A stretch of 64,000 nt of DNA from Ostrinia nubilalis (GCF_963855985.1 NC_087099.1:13484001-13548000); one strand, 5' to 3'; counted from the first letter of the stretch, positions 20,986 to 34,186 are shown. Notes: generated by a model from the letters alone, not told the origin. A program made the numbers and translations.

Positions 20986-23900
20986 CTGAAAAGGGAATTT
21001 AATACTAAACTGCTAAAGATCAAAATTGAGTGTATTCTGCAAAATTATGCTATATTACCTTTTAAATAATCCATGAATGAAACCTAAATATCTTTGCATC
21101 CCAGTTTTAAACTTTTTCCAATACACCAGGGTTATAGGAATATTGTATTTTTATTTTAAATATTAAATCAAACAATGTAACATCATAAATCATAATTAAA
21201 AATCAACTGTGAAATATTTTGCGTTGTTTATAAGTAAAATAATGGATCACATTGAAAAGAATCACTATGGAAAACGGATAACCTGAAAACAATTTTAAAG
21301 AAATGTGACATCGCTGACATTATTAACCATTACCATCATTATATTCACTTAATACAAATTTAACTACAAATTAAGGCATCAAATATACCTATTTGAGCAT
21401 CGCTGAAAACAATGTGAAAAGATAATGCAGTAAACCAAAAAAGTAACCTATAATAATAGTTAAAAATCGGCAAACAAATAATTTATAAGCAACTTAGTAT
21501 CTAATAATATCGTTTATGAAAAAAATCTCTGAAATAAGAGCACAGGACACAACACAAAAACAATAAAAAAGTTTACAAAATTAGTGAACTGACAACATAT
21601 TTGTTCCTTTAAAAGAAACTTAATCACTCTCTAGTGGTTAAATGTGATAAAGTAAGTGCAAATTGTATTTTAAATTAGAATTTATCAACGTTTTAAAGAA
21701 ATTCTAAACAAAAATTGAAGTAAACAACAAAGATGCTGTCAGTTTGGAACATAAAAAATCACTTACCAGGGCACCAACTTACTGCTACTCACTATCACTT
21801 TAATAAAACACATCACTGATTCATCACCAGATTCACCACAACTATAAAACTATGATTTTTATCACCAAAATTTAAAAAATGTTCACTGCACATTTTGAGG
21901 TTATATCACATCAACAATAAATTTAATCACTCAACAAGTGTTTATGAATTTATTTCACATCACATATAAATAATATCCGTTTAATAAGTAGTTTTCACGC
22001 ATTTTAGCATGAATTTTGGTATTTGTTTACAACATAATATTTAGATTACTGACTTTGACATTAACTGTCTGTTTACAACTAAAACTAAAACGTCAAAGGG
22101 CATCCCGTTATTTGTAACAGGTAACAAATTTAAGTATCTTCGTAAATGTTCGTTACTTTTTTATCCACAACGAGGACTTTCGAGGAATTCCCAATTTCCC
22201 ACCAGATGGAAACTGATGAATGGTGACATCACCATTCAGGCTGAAGGTGGAAGGGAGCTTCACCCTTAACCATAGAGGAACTGGCAATGTTATCTAGAAC
22301 CGCAGGAACATCATTCAAAAACTTCTCCATTCTGGTTGTCTAAACTAGCTCTTGCTCTTCTAGGCAACTACCTACCTATCTACGGATGAAAGAATTAAGC
22401 GTCACGATCACGATGTCCTTTGCGACAACTTGGCATAATGCTGAATGAATGCCCTTTCAGTTACTCATTTTTATGTAGCTTAGTTTCATTATTGGTATTG
22501 TTGTTATTCCTTGAGCCGCGGCTGACGGAGCAGCAAGTTTCTAAAGTTGATTATACCGGAAAGAGCAGCAGTGTAAGACGTCCACGCACAAGGTAGACCG
22601 ACGACCTCACAAAGGTACTAATCAGCAGGATGGCGCTAAAATCTGGATGCAGGTCGCTACCAACCAGCCATTATAGAAATCATTAGGGAAGGCCTCTGTT
22701 CACCATCACCAGTGGACGTCCTATGGCTGAAATAATAATAATGATGAATCATTGAATTATGACTGTATTCTGTGATACTACCCCCTAGAAAAACCCGGGA
22801 AGTGTTCGTGAACCCAAGCCCCTGCGTGGGAAGTGAAACTTTGATTGAACTTTGTTCATTCCGGAAGTACCGGTACCGTACCGGTGCTGAGCGAGCTGGC
22901 TCAGCTGGCTGAAGGGGAACCTGGATCGGCTCAAAGGTTAGTGGGACCAACTATTTCTCTCTTGCGGACGAAAACTATTTGGGAACGGTGATCTTCAAGT
23001 ATCTGAGTAAGATCCCGCCTGGTGTGGACCACGTCACGTCCAGCTTGAAATACGTCTGCAATCGGGTAGGATGGATTCGGTAGCTGCGCCGCTCGGTTTG
23101 GTTTTATACTAGGTATTTTCTAGTTATTGTATTTAGAAAAAATCTGAACTGTAATTTTTATTGTGATTATTTTTATAAGCCTGACCAGGAACATAAAAAC
23201 CCTCGCCATGTTGCGGAAAACTAATGGTACTAATTTCTTTTAATGGCAACAGTAACTGAAAACTTCATTGTCATGTCACCCTGCATGTCAGTCTATTGCT
23301 GTCAAAGTGTAAACAAACTTTATTTTAAATGTGCGCAATTGATTTTGTGAATTAAATTGCTAAAATCTTTTTATAGTCGTGAAAGAAAAGTGGCTTACAA
23401 TGTGTTAAAGTGTTTGTCGAAGAGAAATACTAAGGGTTCGGACAATATTTTCATTGATTAATGTTTCCGACAAAGGTTGTCAAATTGACTGACATGTTTA
23501 TCGCATAGTACAGTCCACTATGAAAATTAGCTGTGGTTTGTTTCAACTACCTATTTTAAAAATTTTTGTCACTTTCTAAGTGTTGAATTTTATGGAATTG
23601 GGAAATAAGTACCGAGTTTAAAGCGTTCTTGAGCAAACATTGCAGTTGAATATACAAGTTCTTAATTTGATTATTGATGAATAATAAAATAAATCCTACT
23701 AGCTCGATTGATGGTTTCATTTAATTTATTTAAACCAGGTTACCTATAATAATATTTTCTCGTTAATTTATGAAAATATCAAATTAGCCCGTAATCCTGA
23801 ATCCTGATACATAAAGTTAGCCTATTAATTAACACAGGTACGACTGTACTCAGTGTTGCACTATCAAATGCAATTGAAGCGCCTCTATGCCAGGGTTTTT

Positions 23901-25799
23901 ATGTTGCTGGTCAGGCTATATAATTTTAATAAATTTGATTCCATCAGATCAGTGTGAAGTTACCTTAATATGACTGTGGCGTGTCATTCGTATTTTTTGA
24001 CATCTGTCAAAATTTATGAATGACGCCAATTGACGCTTCTTGACGCTGAAATTCTAACCTAAAATATTGTTTATTTTTTTGCAATTTTATAAGAACAAAT
24101 GTTATAAAATCAGTTTTCATACCACTAATATTTCTAAAAAAATGTGTGTGTGTTGTGCCAGGTGTTTAATATTGAGTGTAGTTGTTATGTGCATAAGTGT
24201 GACTTGTAATCACCTTATTTTTAGTTTTTACAAATCTAGTGAGTTTACCTAGTGGAAAGTGTTAATTCTGTTAATTTTACATCCAAATTTAGTGTAGGCT
24301 TAGTGCTTTGCCTAGTGTGTATTTTAAAATCTGTTAGTTGGAGTGGAGGTCATAGTTTGCAAGATTAAAAGGTATTATTTGTAAACATTGCTTTGTATTA
24401 TTTTCCTGTCTATTAAAATATGTTTAAATAGTTTATGTTACTACTTATTTCCTCAAAGCTGTTTATCAGACGTTATCGTAATTAAATTTGGAATAAAATT
24501 TTTAATCCAAAGGTATAACCGATTTCGCGCTATTAAAGTTGCTATGGCGTTCTTTTCACATGATTATGGATATTGTGAGATACAATATTTGCAGAAAAAA
24601 CTTTTAGTTAGCACTAAGTGTTTCTAGTATTACTAAAACTTATTCACTAAAACTCAGTATTTCTAGCTGTTGATATATCATTGCTTTGCTTTTGGAATAT
24701 CAAGACAGCAAAATATTGGCACACTATAGTGTTAGGGATGATATCTATTTTTTTATTCTAATTTGTAATTTAAATTTAGGACCAGGCTTTGAAAAAATAT
24801 GGCCTGTTTTATTGATCATCTGAACCAATGAGGTACTGGATAGGCTTTTAGATTGATAGATTTTTATTTAATAGAAAGTGTGAGCATTGTAATACATTAT
24901 ATTTAATAATTAATTAAGCATAAGATTGTTTGCAAAACATTTATAATGGATAAATTGATTTGCTCATTTTCTCAGTGGATAGATGCAGATGGATTCTGCG
25001 GAGAAGTGTGCTTGCTTTGAACAAGTCTAAAATATCAAAGTTGATAATATAATAATAATGTATTCACATGCGCAAGGAATATAAATACTTATGAAGTTTT
25101 ATAATGTAACCTTTAAGAAATCATAATTAATTTTGTCTTCATTGTTCTAGGTAAGTCCTCTCTATCAGGCCGTAGAAGATAATTATATCAACTGGTAAGT
25201 GTTTTGACTTATTGTTCTGTAAAATATTTGCCACTACTTTTGCACTAAACATTCACTACAGTTCAAAGAAATTGTGTTTACTTTGTTTTTTAACCAATAT
25301 TTTGTTCAATGATGTTGCAATTTCTAATTTTTCTGATACTTTACTCACTGATCTGATTTGTTATAATAGTGCACTTCATGCTGAAATTAAACTTAAACAA
25401 TCTGAACTAATTTTGTGAACTAAAGACATTACATGAATAAAAATATAATTATTCTTTACACCAAAATGTATTTTTATTAACCCTGTCCTCTGTCCTGGTA
25501 AAAAATGGTTTCATATAAAATTGGTAAATGGTAAGTAAGGTAAGGGAGGTAAGGCACACAACTTGAGATAAAAACGAAAAAAGTGAAGCTTGCCTTCATT
25601 GTTATTAGAAACAACTTGTATTGTTAATATTTTATTTTACATGTTATATTAAAGAAATATTTTTCTATGTTGCCTTTCTTATTTCATTTGCCACGTCTAG
25701 TATGTAGTTACTCTATGTAGATTTTTATACCATTAAAAGTTATTAGCAAATCCAAGGCTTTTTCATTGGCTCTTTTCAAACTTATACATTTCTTTACAG
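20986..25799. promoter_or_regulatory. Divergent gap between the minus and plus exon arrays; possible promoter region
   Basis: This 4.8-kb interval separates minus-strand exons to the left from plus-strand exons to the right, so transcripts for both arrays could start here. No BTB or other coding exon is visible. Candidate leader-like sequence with gtgctgtg/agtgaaagaaaagtggc character lies near 23300-23440. Splice-like strings include ttgttctaggtaagt at 25146 and caactggtaagt at 25190. Bases 22558-22745 are an RTE-like LINE 3' fragment (gacgtcctatggctgaaata). Promoter activity is an inference from position only. Confidence 0.35.
22558..22745 (+). mobile_element. RTE-like LINE 3' fragment
   Basis: Degenerate coding for the end of an RT (GR..RR.TD), W-M-Q-V-A-T-N and a final block over cagtggacgtcctatggctg, the common 3' terminus of lepidopteran RTE-like LINEs. 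5'-truncated, with an AATAATAATAATGATGA-type tail. Confidence 0.6.
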
Positions 25800-26164
25800 C
25801 CAGATATGTCCGAAGTGCTCGCGGTGCAAACTTGCTCATGTTCGCTGGGTTTGTATACCGACGCCAATGCAAACCCTCAAAGGAAGGTTACAAGACTTGG
25901 TACTGCGTGATGTATGCCAAAAGCCAATGCGATTCAGTCCTCATCACAGACTCCAACGAACATATCGTACAGATCAAAGGACGGCACAACCATATAAAGC
26001 CACTTATCACGGAGACTCCGCAGGGGATCATACATAGCCATCCCAAGAAGGCGAAAGCGGAGAAACAAAAGGCGGTAGAAAAACCGAAAGTAGAAATGCC
26101 GCCTCCGATAGAAGTACCCGTGACGCGTTTCAGCGATAGTATTGATATAGAAATTTTACCGTAA
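25800..26164 (+). CDS. mod(mdg4): mod(mdg4)-type alternative 3' exon, FLYWCH finger with long tail (plus 1)
   Basis: Acceptor cattctttacag-like pyrimidine tract (ttctttacag), then CC, AGA, TAT, GTC: RYVRSARGANLLMFAGFVY. The core has TWYC (Trp-Tyr-Cys), a Cys seven residues later (KSQC) and RHNHIKP. After the finger come about 55 residues, first Lys/Glu-rich (KKAKAEKQKA) and then Pro-rich (EMPPPIEVPVTR), ending IDIEILP. It is the longest tail in the array and may be a protein-interaction segment. It is the first plus-strand exon. Confidence 0.87.
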
Positions 26165-26322
26165 TTTTTACAAGAACCTTTGTTTGAACTGCCTTCTGCA
26201 TCAGCCTATGTATTTTTTTAACTGTACAATGATCGGTTTTGTTTTTTGACATAAGCATAGGTAACATGAGTAGTTCTCAATCATTTTAACGCGTCTTCTT
26301 AGTAGGTATGTATTGGGACTAG

Positions 26323-26490
26323 GGTTCGTTCGTTTCAGCCGAAAGACGTCCACTGCTGGACAAAGGCCTCCCCCAAGGATTTCCACAAAGACCGGACCTG
26401 CGCCGCTCGCATCCAGGCACCTCCCGCGACCCTCACCAGATCGTCGGTCCACCTAGTGGGAGGCCTGCCCACGCTACGTCTTCCGGGTTG
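26323..26490 (-). mobile_element. RTE-like LINE 3' fragment (minus strand)
   Basis: The minus strand encodes RPPTRWTDDLVRVAGG followed by WMRAAQ-like and LGEAFVQQWT-like codons, here partly degraded (the plus strand reads gacgtccactgctggacaaa). It is the RT C-terminus of a common lepidopteran LINE. Confidence 0.7.
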
Positions 26491-28446
26491 CCAGGTCCAA
26501 AAATACGAAATCCGGACTTAGTGCTTAAAATAAAAGCCGGACATACCTTTTTAAGCATGTCACTTGCAATTAGTATCTTCGTATCGGTAGCCAAACATCA
26601 CATGCCCATGTGTGCTCGATATTATTCTGTGGCTCGACTTTTGACTGGCTAAAGCCGGGCACCTGGTAACCCTAATTGGGATAATAGATGAAAATTTTAC
26701 AGCATTGCTAATTGGGGCATTATAGTACGTGTTTCTCAAGCTTCAAAAATTACAATGGTGGTCACCACACTTGACCACACCATTGTGATTTACAGTATTG
26801 ACATCTTACAATTTACAATACATGCTCGTTTATAAATAAAGACCATGTAGTATTAAAAGGAGTAATATAATCATACCTCTAACTAAAGGTTAGGTCAAAC
26901 CCACACGTCGCCATTTTAAATCGTAATAAATATTTTTGGAGAGGGCGACACTTGCATCAGACATTCATGAGACCACGTAGAGACTTACGCCCGTATTCAC
27001 AAACGATACTTGCTTAAGGCCGGGTAGCAGAGAAAATGGCGAAAATGAGGTTTTCATTTTTCATTTTTGGGGTACTAAACAGTAAAATTAAAGGCTAAGA
27101 TTTTTATTGGGCATAGTTGAGGATATTTTCTAGGGCTATTAACGGATGGAAACACGATTTGATGAAGTTGACTCGATAGAATATATTCCCAAAGTTACCT
27201 CTATTCGTTTTCTATTTATGGTTTTATTTTTAAAATAAGCGATTTGAGATTCTAAATCTTTTACTAAACTAAAGTTCAGAAATAACTTGAGGGCTTTTAA
27301 CGGATGAAATTTTTATATTGCGTCTTATTTAGTTACTATGTTAAAAAATGTGGAAAAAATCGTCCATGACGGCTTGGACAATCTCAATCAGTCGCGCGGT
27401 GGCGCTTACGGAGGACGGACGCGTGTCAGTTTTTTGGCCGTGACAGTTCGCGATTTGTCAATATTTTTGACAATGATGACTTTGATGAGTCACAGTATAA
27501 TAATATCAGTGTTACTGGAGAAAGCTAAAATTTTTGATAATTAAGAATTATCAATTTTGTCTACCTATTGAAATTTAAATCGTTTGCATCCTTTTAAACG
27601 AAGACTCTACTCATGATACATAGTACATTCCTCAAATATGAGACAAAACCAATGAGTTAAAATTACATTTTAATAGTAGGTACCTACATACAATCGTCTT
27701 ACACTCTTTAGAAGAGCACACTGATACAAATAAACAATAAAAAATTAGGTCAGTGGGTCAAATATAGGGGCAGCTGCACGTCACTGAAAGATGATTCTGT
27801 TTACTCGGCATCTGGGCTGGAGAACATGAACCCTTGTTTACAGATGCAGATGTAAATGGAGTTATAACTGGACAAATTTTACATGAAATGTTTAACAGAA
27901 ATCAGTTAAAAGACACATACATGGAATACCAATAAGGTTGCGGAGGGAAAGCTACCTATTATAAACTAGCGGCCGTCCGCGACTTCGACTGCGACCTCGT
28001 TTTACCTCCGTTAGATATCATGTTGATAGGCGTTTCACGGCTTCCCCCGAATGAATATTTACGCACTTCATACAGTAGTTTGTCCAGTGCTGTAGATTTT
28101 AACCAATGACGATAGGTAGATGGCGCTTTTTTTTTTTTTTTTTTATGTGATATGAGGCAAACGAGCAGACGGATCACCTGATGGTAAGTGATTACCGTCG
28201 CCCATAGACACCCGCAGACCCAGGGGCGTTACAGGTCTTATTTATTTTTAGACACGTCTTATTTATTTATTGAAATTTATTTGTCACATATCGTCATAAG
28301 TTAGCCTATATGTTAATTTGGTTTATAAACAATAATACTGTAAAGTTTCAACAAAATCCGTTCAGTAGTTTTTGCGTGAAAGAGTAACAAACATCCAGAC
28401 ATCATGACATCCAAACTTTCGCCTTTATAATATTAGTAGGATAGGA

Positions 28447-28519
28447 TATTTCACAATCCAAACTAATATTTACTATTTAACATTTACATACAGTAAATAT
28501 TAGTTTGGATTGTGAAATA
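28447..28519. repeat. 28-bp inverted repeat
   Basis: Arms tatttcacaatccaaactaa and ttagtttggattgtgaaata (28 bp in total) around a 17-base spacer, inside the core of the TTAA element. Confidence 0.75.
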
Positions 28520-28572
28520 ATTAAAATAAAATAAGATACTGTACTGATACTCTTTATAAGGAAACAGGACTG

Positions 28573-28860
28573 ATGAGAGTGCGACAACTGTATATCATTG
28601 CCGTCACGCTTAAATACCACAAAACCTCACTATGCACAATTCAAAAAAGCCAAAGGTCACAGAGGAAAACGAAGTGGAAAAAGGAAACCTGCAAGCTAAT
28701 GTTTGGGAAAAGATCATTTACCTTCAAGGGGCCACTTATCTACAATAGAATCAATACCTTACTGGATGTGGTACAACTAACAAGGCGTAAATGTAAAAAT
28801 GTACTCACCAAATGGTTATATAACCTAGATTACACGCATACAGAACTCTTAATTACATAG
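28573..28860 (+). pseudogene. LINE reverse-transcriptase C-terminal fragment
   Basis: 95 codons contain FGKRSFTFKGPLIYNRI followed by RRKCKNVLTKWL, a pattern like the end of insect non-LTR RTs (gKrsf.f.gp.iyN.l). The 5' part is missing and it is nested in the TTAA element. Confidence 0.65.
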
Positions 28861-31729
28861 CTTTGCCCGCGGCTTCACCCGAGTAAAATTTCGTTTGTCA
28901 CAAATCGATCGTCATAAATTAAAGCCTATATGTTATCCTGGGCTATCAGCAATAATACTGTAAAGTTTCATCAAAATCCGTTAAGTAGTTTTTGCGTGAA
29001 AGAGTAACAAATATCCAGACATCCAAACTTTCGCATTTATAATATTAATATTAATTTTAGTTGGAAGTAGGATTCACACAACCAGCAACACAAACACACA
29101 TACACTACAATTATTTCAAATTACACTCGGCTATCACATTCCATTGCTTCTTCTCTTTAACTTTGTTCTATAACCTTTAATGTATTAACATAATCAGATG
29201 AAAGAGACTGGATCCCACAACACAGGGAATCCTAGTGTGGGAACCAGTGCCTTACTTTATGTGCATGTAAAGTTTTGAAATAAATAAATTTTATTATTAT
29301 TATTAAAAAAAAGAACAAAACAAAATAGGGTTTCAAATTACCTACCTTTATCTAATTTATAAAGAGGTAAAGTTTGTGTGTTTGTGTATTTGTTAAATTG
29401 TAAGGAGTAATCTCGGGATCTGCTGAACCGATTTTAAAAAATCTTTCACCAATAGAAAGTCACATTATATCTGAGTGTAATAGGTTATATTAAAACCGAA
29501 AAATTCCACGCGGGCGAAGCGGCGGGCGGAAAGCTAGTCTATTTATAATTATGTAAGAGCATAATTATTAAAGTCGAAGTCTTACAGGCGAGATTACAAG
29601 GCGTCAAATATTTCAAGAAAAAAATTAAAAACTATTATAAAGCTAAATTTTGCTCTCATGGAGCCTTTACCTACTCTGACAAATTAAGACTTAGAGAAGA
29701 ATTTCATAATAAAACTATTTAACTGCATTGAAAAGCTTGATCGGGTACAACACCTCAAGTTATTTCAGAACTTGATTTCATTAAAAGACTCCGAATATCA
29801 AATCGCTTAGGTATCTAAAGTCAAACGATTCTGAAATGTCAAGTGGCATAAAGTTGGGACTAATGAATAAACCATTAAGATAGTAGCGCCCTCCTGTCAA
29901 TGACATACCTGGAACGATAGAGTATGGGACAACTAATAAAAATGCTTTGTCCTAAATGACTGACGGATATCGTAGAGACCTGAAAGTTGGAAGGTGTGTT
30001 CTTTGTATGACGTAGGCATCCGATTTTCCGAAATGGGGTCATGAAATGAAGGGGGTGAAAAAGGGGGGCAAAGTTTGTATGGGACAAAGTGATTCTTTGG
30101 TTCAATCTACTTGAAATTTTGCTTAACAATTCCTTAATATTATAATTCATGACAAACGTGTAAAAGGGGTAGAAAGTTATTTTGGGAGTCATTTGCTTCG
30201 AAGTTGATATCAATACTACTTAGTGCCTTTGATTTAATTACTTTTTATTTTTACAAGTGTTTGAAAACTCCATGTCAGATTGTGTTCAATGTCAAGTGAA
30301 ATCTCAAATTGAAATGTCTCAATCTCAATGAGGAGACTTTATTTATTCCTAGAATTCCCGTAACACCGTCAAATTTCCCTTTCGAATTCAAGACAGTGCA
30401 GTTTCCCATCAGTCTGCTTCGTAATGACTATAAACAAAGCTCAAAGTCAAACTCTAGGGACCTCTGCTTGAACTCCCATGAGTGCACAGAGGTATGCAGG
30501 TAACCGCGTGTGATGCTCATAGTAATTTTCGATACAGAACCCCGTACATACGTCATACATACAATAGATAGAAAACACCCAGACCAATACAAACAAATAT
30601 GTTTCTGCAATTTTAGTATGATATTTTTATTTATTAATAAACAAAAAGACTGAACAAAATTGATGCGTTTACTGATTAATGTTATTAACCATATGCAAAG
30701 CTTCGTGAATTGCAACAACTATAATTTATTATCCAAGCTCTAAATAATCGCTACTAAGAATAACTTATCATAAAATGTTTTTCCTAGCTCCCAAGGGCCT
30801 ACCGATAGGTCGGGTGACGTAATCTTGAAATTCTTTAAGCCGGCGCAGAACTTCTAGAAGATCGGGCGACGCCACGGCCACTTTGAACCGTGTTTAGTTC
30901 TGCAGTTATATTTTATATTTATTCGATTTTAAAATATATTCCCAAAAAGTCTGAAAGGTGTTTTAATTTGTATCACTTGGATATGATTTGTATTAGAAAG
31001 TGTTGTGAGTGTGACGCTTGAAGGGAAGGAAGTCAACCTAACCTAACCAACTGCGTATTTTTCTATACTGTGTAGCTGGAAATTGTGGCGGGAGCTCTTT
31101 GGCGCGCTGTCTTCGGCGAAGAATTGCGCACGCAGATTTTGACAGCGCGAAATACCTACTTTAGCAGAAATACCAAGCCTTAAGTGAAGCAGCAAATCGA
31201 ACGCACAGCGTTGAATAGAGCTCTGTGATTGGTTCGTGTGACACCCTGTGCGTCCACGCGCACTGTGAGACCTCATAGTAATGTTTGTGAATACGGGCTT
31301 TAAGCTAGTAGGTACTTACCCGTCTCCTAAAAACATTAATTTTAATGTTAAAGTGTTGAACGTGTGTTCATTATTACTACTCATTTGTATCGCTTCAAAT
31401 ATTTATTTGCCTAGAATTATTAGGTAGGTATTAGGTATTTTAATATTATCACAATTAATAGTAAGTTAAAAAAAATATAAGTATATAATATAAAAGATTT
31501 TAAGAAGAGTATAACAGCAAGATATAGGTAACTTTAAACTAAATTTTAAATAACTTAAAAAATCCATCCTAGGCAATTCGATTTTTTTAATTATTTAAAA
31601 GCTATAATTGACAATGGAACGAAAATCTGGCTGCATGTCTACTAGTCAAAAAATAGTATTATTAATCTAAATTTTATTCCAAAAATTTCCGGGTTATTTG
31701 GCGTAATATTCATATTATAATAGTATATC

Positions 31730-31930
31730 TATACTAAATCTAATATTATAAACGCGAAAGTAATTCTGTCTGTCTGTCTTGCTTTCACGCCTAAACCACT
31801 GAACCGATTTTGATGAAATTTGGCATGGAGATAGTTTTTCCCGGGAAAGGACATAGGATAGTTTTTATCCCGGTTTTTGAAACAGGGACGCGCGCGATAA
31901 AGTTTTTCTGATGATCCACCTAGTATCTTG
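31730..31930. repeat. Interspersed repeat (tctgtctgtctt / gaaccgattttgatgaaatt)
   Basis: Contains aatattataaacgcgaaagt, ctgtctgtctgtctt and gaaccgattttgatgaaatt, a motif chain common to many lepidopteran interspersed repeats. Related pieces occur at 28300-28440, 28860-29045, 29360-29540 and 38766-39140. Confidence 0.6.
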
Positions 31931-32541
31931 TGGTAGAGCTGTGCAGAAAGTTAAGAGTTAGTAAATGATTTATGAACGGGGCAATATTTTAAATGTCATT
32001 TATTTCAGTTTTCGCACAGTCGCCAGTGCCAGAGTTTAGTAGAAAAGCTAGCTAGTTGAAAATATTATAGGGCAATTTGTTGATAAGTATGAATTCAACT
32101 GCTGTCGATCTTGTATTATAGCATTTTAACAACGTATTTTGACTTAGTTTTAAACTTTTTTAACATAGCATAGTATTATAATTTACTTATTATATTATTA
32201 CAATTGTGCATACTTTTTTTTACTAAATAACATAAATGCAGTGTAATGAGAGTAAATTACAAAAGTTACACACGTGTTCAACACTAGTTCAACAATTATT
32301 TTTAAACGTTTCATCAAACTAGTGTTCAACGTGCTTGCAACTTTAATAATAATGGAGTAAGAGTTTTAGCGATTTTGAATGTATTTATTTATTATTTAAA
32401 ATTTTAGAGTAGTGAAATAAAAATATATTAATTATCCTTACAAGTTATTTTATTTGTTCTCCTTGCCTAACGATAAAACTTTGAAAATAAAACACTCAAA
32501 TTAATGTGTGTATGTCACGTATAAAATTGTTAATTTTCCAG

Positions 32542-32789
32542 ACGCTCTTATAATTCCCTCCAGGAATAGAAGGGGAATGGTGTATTTTCGGAAATACACG
32601 TATTCTTGGCGCAACATAAAAAAGGATGGGAACTATTGGACTTGTTCCAGCCACCATAAGAAGGGTTGCAGAGCCAGCGTGACCACTGACGAGTCGAAAA
32701 AGCCCTTTACTGTGACCAGTTTCTATGGGGACCATAACCATCCACCGCCGAAAGTTAAAATACCCCCCGATATGGAATTCGTTGTTTGA
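32542..32789 (+). CDS. mod(mdg4): mod(mdg4)-type alternative 3' exon, FLYWCH finger (plus 2)
   Basis: Acceptor gttaattttccag, then AC, GCT, CTT, ATA, ATT: ALIIPSRNRRGMVYFRKY. The core is KYTYSW, NYWTC (a Trp-Thr-Cys version), KGC after SSHHK, and DHNHPPPKVKI, ending MEFVV. The Met at 32508 is in the intron. The nearest AATAAA-type signal is near 32983. Confidence 0.87.
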
Positions 32790-33090
32790 TTGTTTTAGAT
32801 TACTTTTTATAGCTAGGTATTAAATGTTTAGGGAAGGGTAAATAAGCTATGTTATTCGTTACATTTTGAGGAAGAACTAAGGTTACTTCCAAATAATTCT
32901 CTACCCGATAGTTAGGATTAATCTTTATGAATCGCGCAACTTTGTTAACAAACGAATTAATGGTTACGGTTTTTAAATTTTATAAATAAATGTTATTTTT
33001 AAATTGTTCATTTCTCTTTGAATATCCCAAACAAATACCGCTCCTATCATCGAAGATAGAAAGCATGTTTTAATTTAAAAACTATTTCAG

Positions 33091-33449
33091 AGATACACTT
33101 CATAACATCGAAGAAAGGCTACAAGTTGCTGGTGTATGAGCAGTATACATTCGCGCAGAACTTTCGCAGCAAGAACAAAGTTAGTTGGACGTGCTCGTCT
33201 AGGTGCTCCAAGAAATGCAACGCCCAAGTGCGGTTGACCAACACCGGCGAATTGTTAGTTATAAACAACGAACACAGTCACGCACCCCCTGTATTCTACG
33301 TCAACGAGAAGGGTGAATACATCCGCGTATCCGACAAACAAGTTAGTAAACTCATACTGGATGATGATGAAGAGAATCCTGAGTTCCTAGATCCTATCAC
33401 CGATGATGATCTATCTGCTATTGAGTACGAGCAGAGCATAGCAAATTGA
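33091..33449 (+). CDS. mod(mdg4): mod(mdg4)-type alternative 3' exon, FLYWCH finger with acidic tail (plus 3)
   Basis: Acceptor aactatttcag, then AG, ATA, CAC, TTC: IHFITSKKGYKLLVYEQY. The core is QYTF, VSWTC, KKC and EHSHAPPVFYV. The tail after GEYIRV is strongly acidic (ILDDDEENPEFLDP, ITDDDLSAIEYE), ending SIAN, and is unlike the other exons. A polyadenylation signal aataaa is at 33495. The real start is 35 bases upstream of the first Met-like codon. Confidence 0.88.
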
Positions 33450-34186
33450 TTTGGGTTGTGTAATCCATTGATAGTTTTAAATTATTAGTTACAAATAAAG
33501 TGCAAATAATATTTTTTTTCTTTATTTCTTGTAAACCTTTTGTTCACAATATCAAAAATTTAAAGTTATTGTTCATTTATTGAGTTTCTTACGTATAGTA
33601 CAAGAATGACTAATTTCCCCATTTAAGTATGAATTTTATAACAAAGTTCCAAATAGTTTATTAATAAAAATTTTTAGCGTTTAGGTTAAGAGTCGCATCT
33701 CGAATTTATCGAAGGTTCTAAATGATTGAGGAATTGTTACCTTGGTAAGGTTTCCCAATAGGAATGACGGATAAAATTAGAAGAGAGTACATCAAGGTAA
33801 AAACACTGGTGCATCTTGTGTAGAATTACAACTGCATATTAAGAAAGATGCCACAGTGTTAGCATAGCAACTAACAAAAAAGTAAAAAATATTACTATGA
33901 CCACCTTCGTATAACGGCACTTATGTTTAACACTGACGTTTCAATTTATTTCGACTGTAGGTATAAAAAATCCACAGTTTAGCCAATGATTGTTCATGTT
34001 TTAATTATTGTACAGATATAGGTATCCTAATGAAAATAAATTTAATATTTATGAATCTGAATGTTTTTTATTTCTTACAAAATATTCATGTATTTAAAAG
34101 GTTTTTTTTAATTCATATCGGTTTTATTTGCTAGCTTCGTATTCTGTTTTGTGACCTTAAAACTAATGTGGTTTTCCCATTTACAG

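Larger units (their letters stand above)
27018..31179. mobile_element. piggyBac-like non-autonomous element (TTAA target), 4162 bp
   Basis: TTAA lies at 27014-27017 and 31180-31183. The ends are ggccgggtagcagag and gaaataccaagcc, so the TIRs share the GGC(y)(k)GGTA pattern. The first ~730 bp and the last ~690 bp are near-identical to the copy at 46388-49128, while the centres differ. The core (27760-30480) is made of other repeats: a poly-T tract with gtgatatgaggcaaacgagc, a LINE tail, and pieces ending in tttcgc(c/a)tttataatatta. A 68-codon ORF at 27338 recurs in the other copy but resembles nothing I know. Confidence 0.85.
26989..31298. mobile_element. gcccgtattcacaaac MITE, interrupted
   Basis: Left end gcccgtattcacaaac at 26989 and right end gtttgtgaatacgggc at 31283. 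The two halves (26989-27017 and 31184-31298) match the uninterrupted 162-bp copy at 58832-58993. The gap is the TTAA element at 27018-31179. Confidence 0.9.
26165..32541. other. Transposon-rich intron, no exon found
   Basis: 6.4 kb without a supported FLYWCH exon on either strand. It holds an RTE-like fragment (26323-26490), a MITE split by a 4.2-kb TTAA element (26989-31298), and further interspersed repeat around 31730-31930 (gaaccgattttgatgaaatt). Confidence 0.6.

Noticed and set aside
25146..25200. Micro-exon between ctag and tggtaagt
   Set aside because: Splice-like strings only; no coding or expression support, so mentioned only as part of the divergent gap.
20986..25799. Search for the BTB common exons
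   Set aside because: No frame with a BTB pattern was found here or elsewhere in the window, so the 5' part of the gene must lie outside.
27338..27544. 68-codon ORF repeated at 46708
   Set aside because: It is part of the shared left end of the two TTAA elements, is shortened in the second copy, and has no recognisable domain.
31033..31050. Short aacctaacctaacc run like the insect telomere repeat
   Set aside because: Only two to three units, internal to the TTAA element end and present in both copies; not a telomere relic.
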